From Streptococcus sanguinis (GTDB lineage Bacteria; Bacillota; Bacilli; Lactobacillales; Streptococcaceae), in NCBI GenBank assembly GCA_013378335.1, contig CP040556.1, positions 1,612,001-1,676,000 of the forward strand: a stretch of 64,000 bases of DNA. The letters are read 5' to 3'. Numbering within the stretch: the first letter of the stretch is position 1; each line of letters begins with the position of its first letter. Below, piece by piece: positions 63,387 to 64,000 of this stretch. The notes under the pieces are model-generated. The model saw nothing but the letters and a program-made list of their open reading frames with translations. It ran no database searches and was not told the DNA's origin. The position numbers were made by a program, and so were the translations under genes.

Positions 63387-64000
63387 ATGAACAAGAAAGA
63401 ATTAATCGGTTTAAACCAAACCCAAGTAGATGAAAAGATTTCGCAGGGCTTGACCAACGATTTTACAAGTGACACCAGCACCAGTAACTGGCAAATCGTT
63501 AAGCGGAATGTTTTCACCCTTTTTAATGTCCTTAACTTTGTTATTGCTCTAGCCTTGGTCTCTGTCCAAGCCTGGAGCAATCTGGTCTTCTTCGCAGTCA
63601 TCAGCTTTAATGCCGTCACTGGTATTATTACAGAGCTGCGAGCCAAGCACATGATTGACAAGCTCAATCTGGTCAGCCGAGAGCTGGTCACAGTCATCCG
63701 CGATGGCCAGGAAGTCAAGATTCAGCCAGAAGAAATTGTTCTGGGTGACCTAATCAAGCTGTCAGCCGGCGAGCAAATTCCCAGTGATGCCCGTGTGGTA
63801 GAGGGTGTTGCCGAGGCCAATGAAGCCATGCTGACAGGGGAGAGTGACTTGGTGCTCAAGGAAGAAGGCGCCGAGCTACTGTCTGGTAGCTTTCTGGCCA
63901 GTGGGCAGATCTATGCTGAGGTGCATCATGTCGGCGCAGACAACTATGCCAACAAGCTCATGACTGAGGCTAAAACTCTCAAACCTATTAACTCGCGCAT
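63387..64000 (+). CDS. P-type cation-translocating ATPase, 5' part
   Basis: The frame is open from ATG 63387 to the window edge (204 codons). It has two early hydrophobic helices (TLFNVLNFVIALALVSVQAW, FFAVISFNAVTGII), a cytosolic actuator domain with EIVLGDLIKLSAGEQIPSDA and the phosphatase loop TGES. Similar to the CtpE-like subgroup. The ion cannot be told because the transmembrane binding site is beyond the edge. It has no Shine-Dalgarno, and an extended -10 (TGGTATCAT, 63371-63379) lies 7 bases upstream, so it may be leaderless. Confidence 0.9.
   Translation, partial: MNKKELIGLNQTQVDEKISQGLTNDFTSDTSTSNWQIVKRNVFTLFNVLNFVIALALVSVQAWSNLVFFAVISFNAVTGIITELRAKHMIDKLNLVSRELVTVIRDGQEVKIQPEEIVLGDLIKLSAGEQIPSDARVVEGVAEANEAMLTGESDLVLKEEGAELLSGSFLASGQIYAEVHHVGADNYANKLMTEAKTLKPINSR

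Overview
The window reads as a chromosomal segment of an oral streptococcus of the sanguinis/gordonii group. The reasons are low-GC Firmicute gene content, streptococcal paralogues throughout (CoiA, ComEA/ComEC, PBP3, QueA next to NagB, a pneumococcal-type cel operon), and an arginine deiminase cluster arcABCDT flanked by flp and an ArgR-type arcR next to queA, alongside an argCJBD biosynthetic operon. I see no phage, insertion sequence, CRISPR array, rRNA or tRNA gene. The species is inferred from gene order remembered for S. gordonii and S. sanguinis, not from a search.

Layout. 1-184: start of ptsH (HPr), reading left. 640-5160: class Ib ribonucleotide reductase operon nrdH-nrdE-(nrdK-like)-nrdF behind two NrdR-box-like sites and a consensus promoter. 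Two single-base frame breaks lie in this operon, one in the nrdK-like gene at a U-UUU-UUA heptamer and one that destroys the conserved NrdF tail. 5215-9848: a small hypothetical, a lipoprotein, a large CHAP/SH3/Bsp-repeat wall hydrolase and, upstream of it, a ComR-like regulator with a 15-residue Trp-rich peptide gene behind a ComR-box-like palindrome. This looks like a self-contained peptide quorum-sensing module controlling a hydrolase. 9966-10097: a small repeat-like element with inverted ends. 10203-14758: a lipid kinase, then an operon of XRE regulator, membrane proteins, a DUF3267-type zincin and two CPBP proteases, with a palindromic operator over its -35. 14875-15045: a multi-hairpin intergenic element.

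15057-19184: argCJBD. 19426-22766: an alanine T-box leader, a LURP-one-like protein and alaS. 22804-26412: prsA, an O-methyltransferase and pepF. 26574-31197: a probable type VII-secreted lipase with two small helical partner-like genes and four tandem DUF1310-like lipoproteins (candidate immunity proteins), separated by remnants of the lipase 5' end. 31368-32318: coiA with a ComX box. 32418-38948: cellobiose PTS regulon with CelR, a SemiSWEET and phospho-beta-glucosidase. Two CelR-like operators there sit at identical distance from their -10 boxes.

39144-44969: a small membrane protein, an MFS transporter, PBP3, nagB with a NagR-like site, a possible leaderless small membrane protein, queA and arcR. 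45109-52571: arcT, arcD, arcC, arcB, arcA and flp (reading left), with cre sites at the arcA and arcD promoters. 52619-54150: yhfC-sdpR-sdpI. 54336-62395: a beta-lactamase-fold protein, sodA, holA, a DUF805 protein with a long Gln/Gly-rich repeat tail, comEC, comEA and a small membrane protein. 62489-64000: plsC and the start of a P-type ATPase.

Working together, the genes cover DNA precursor supply, arginine synthesis and catabolism, beta-glucoside and amino-sugar use, DNA uptake in competence, and several small accessory modules (peptide signalling plus hydrolase, T7 lipase plus lipoproteins, SdpRI-type immunity, CPBP protease operon) that probably concern competition with neighbours. All functions are inferred from sequence reading without database searches.
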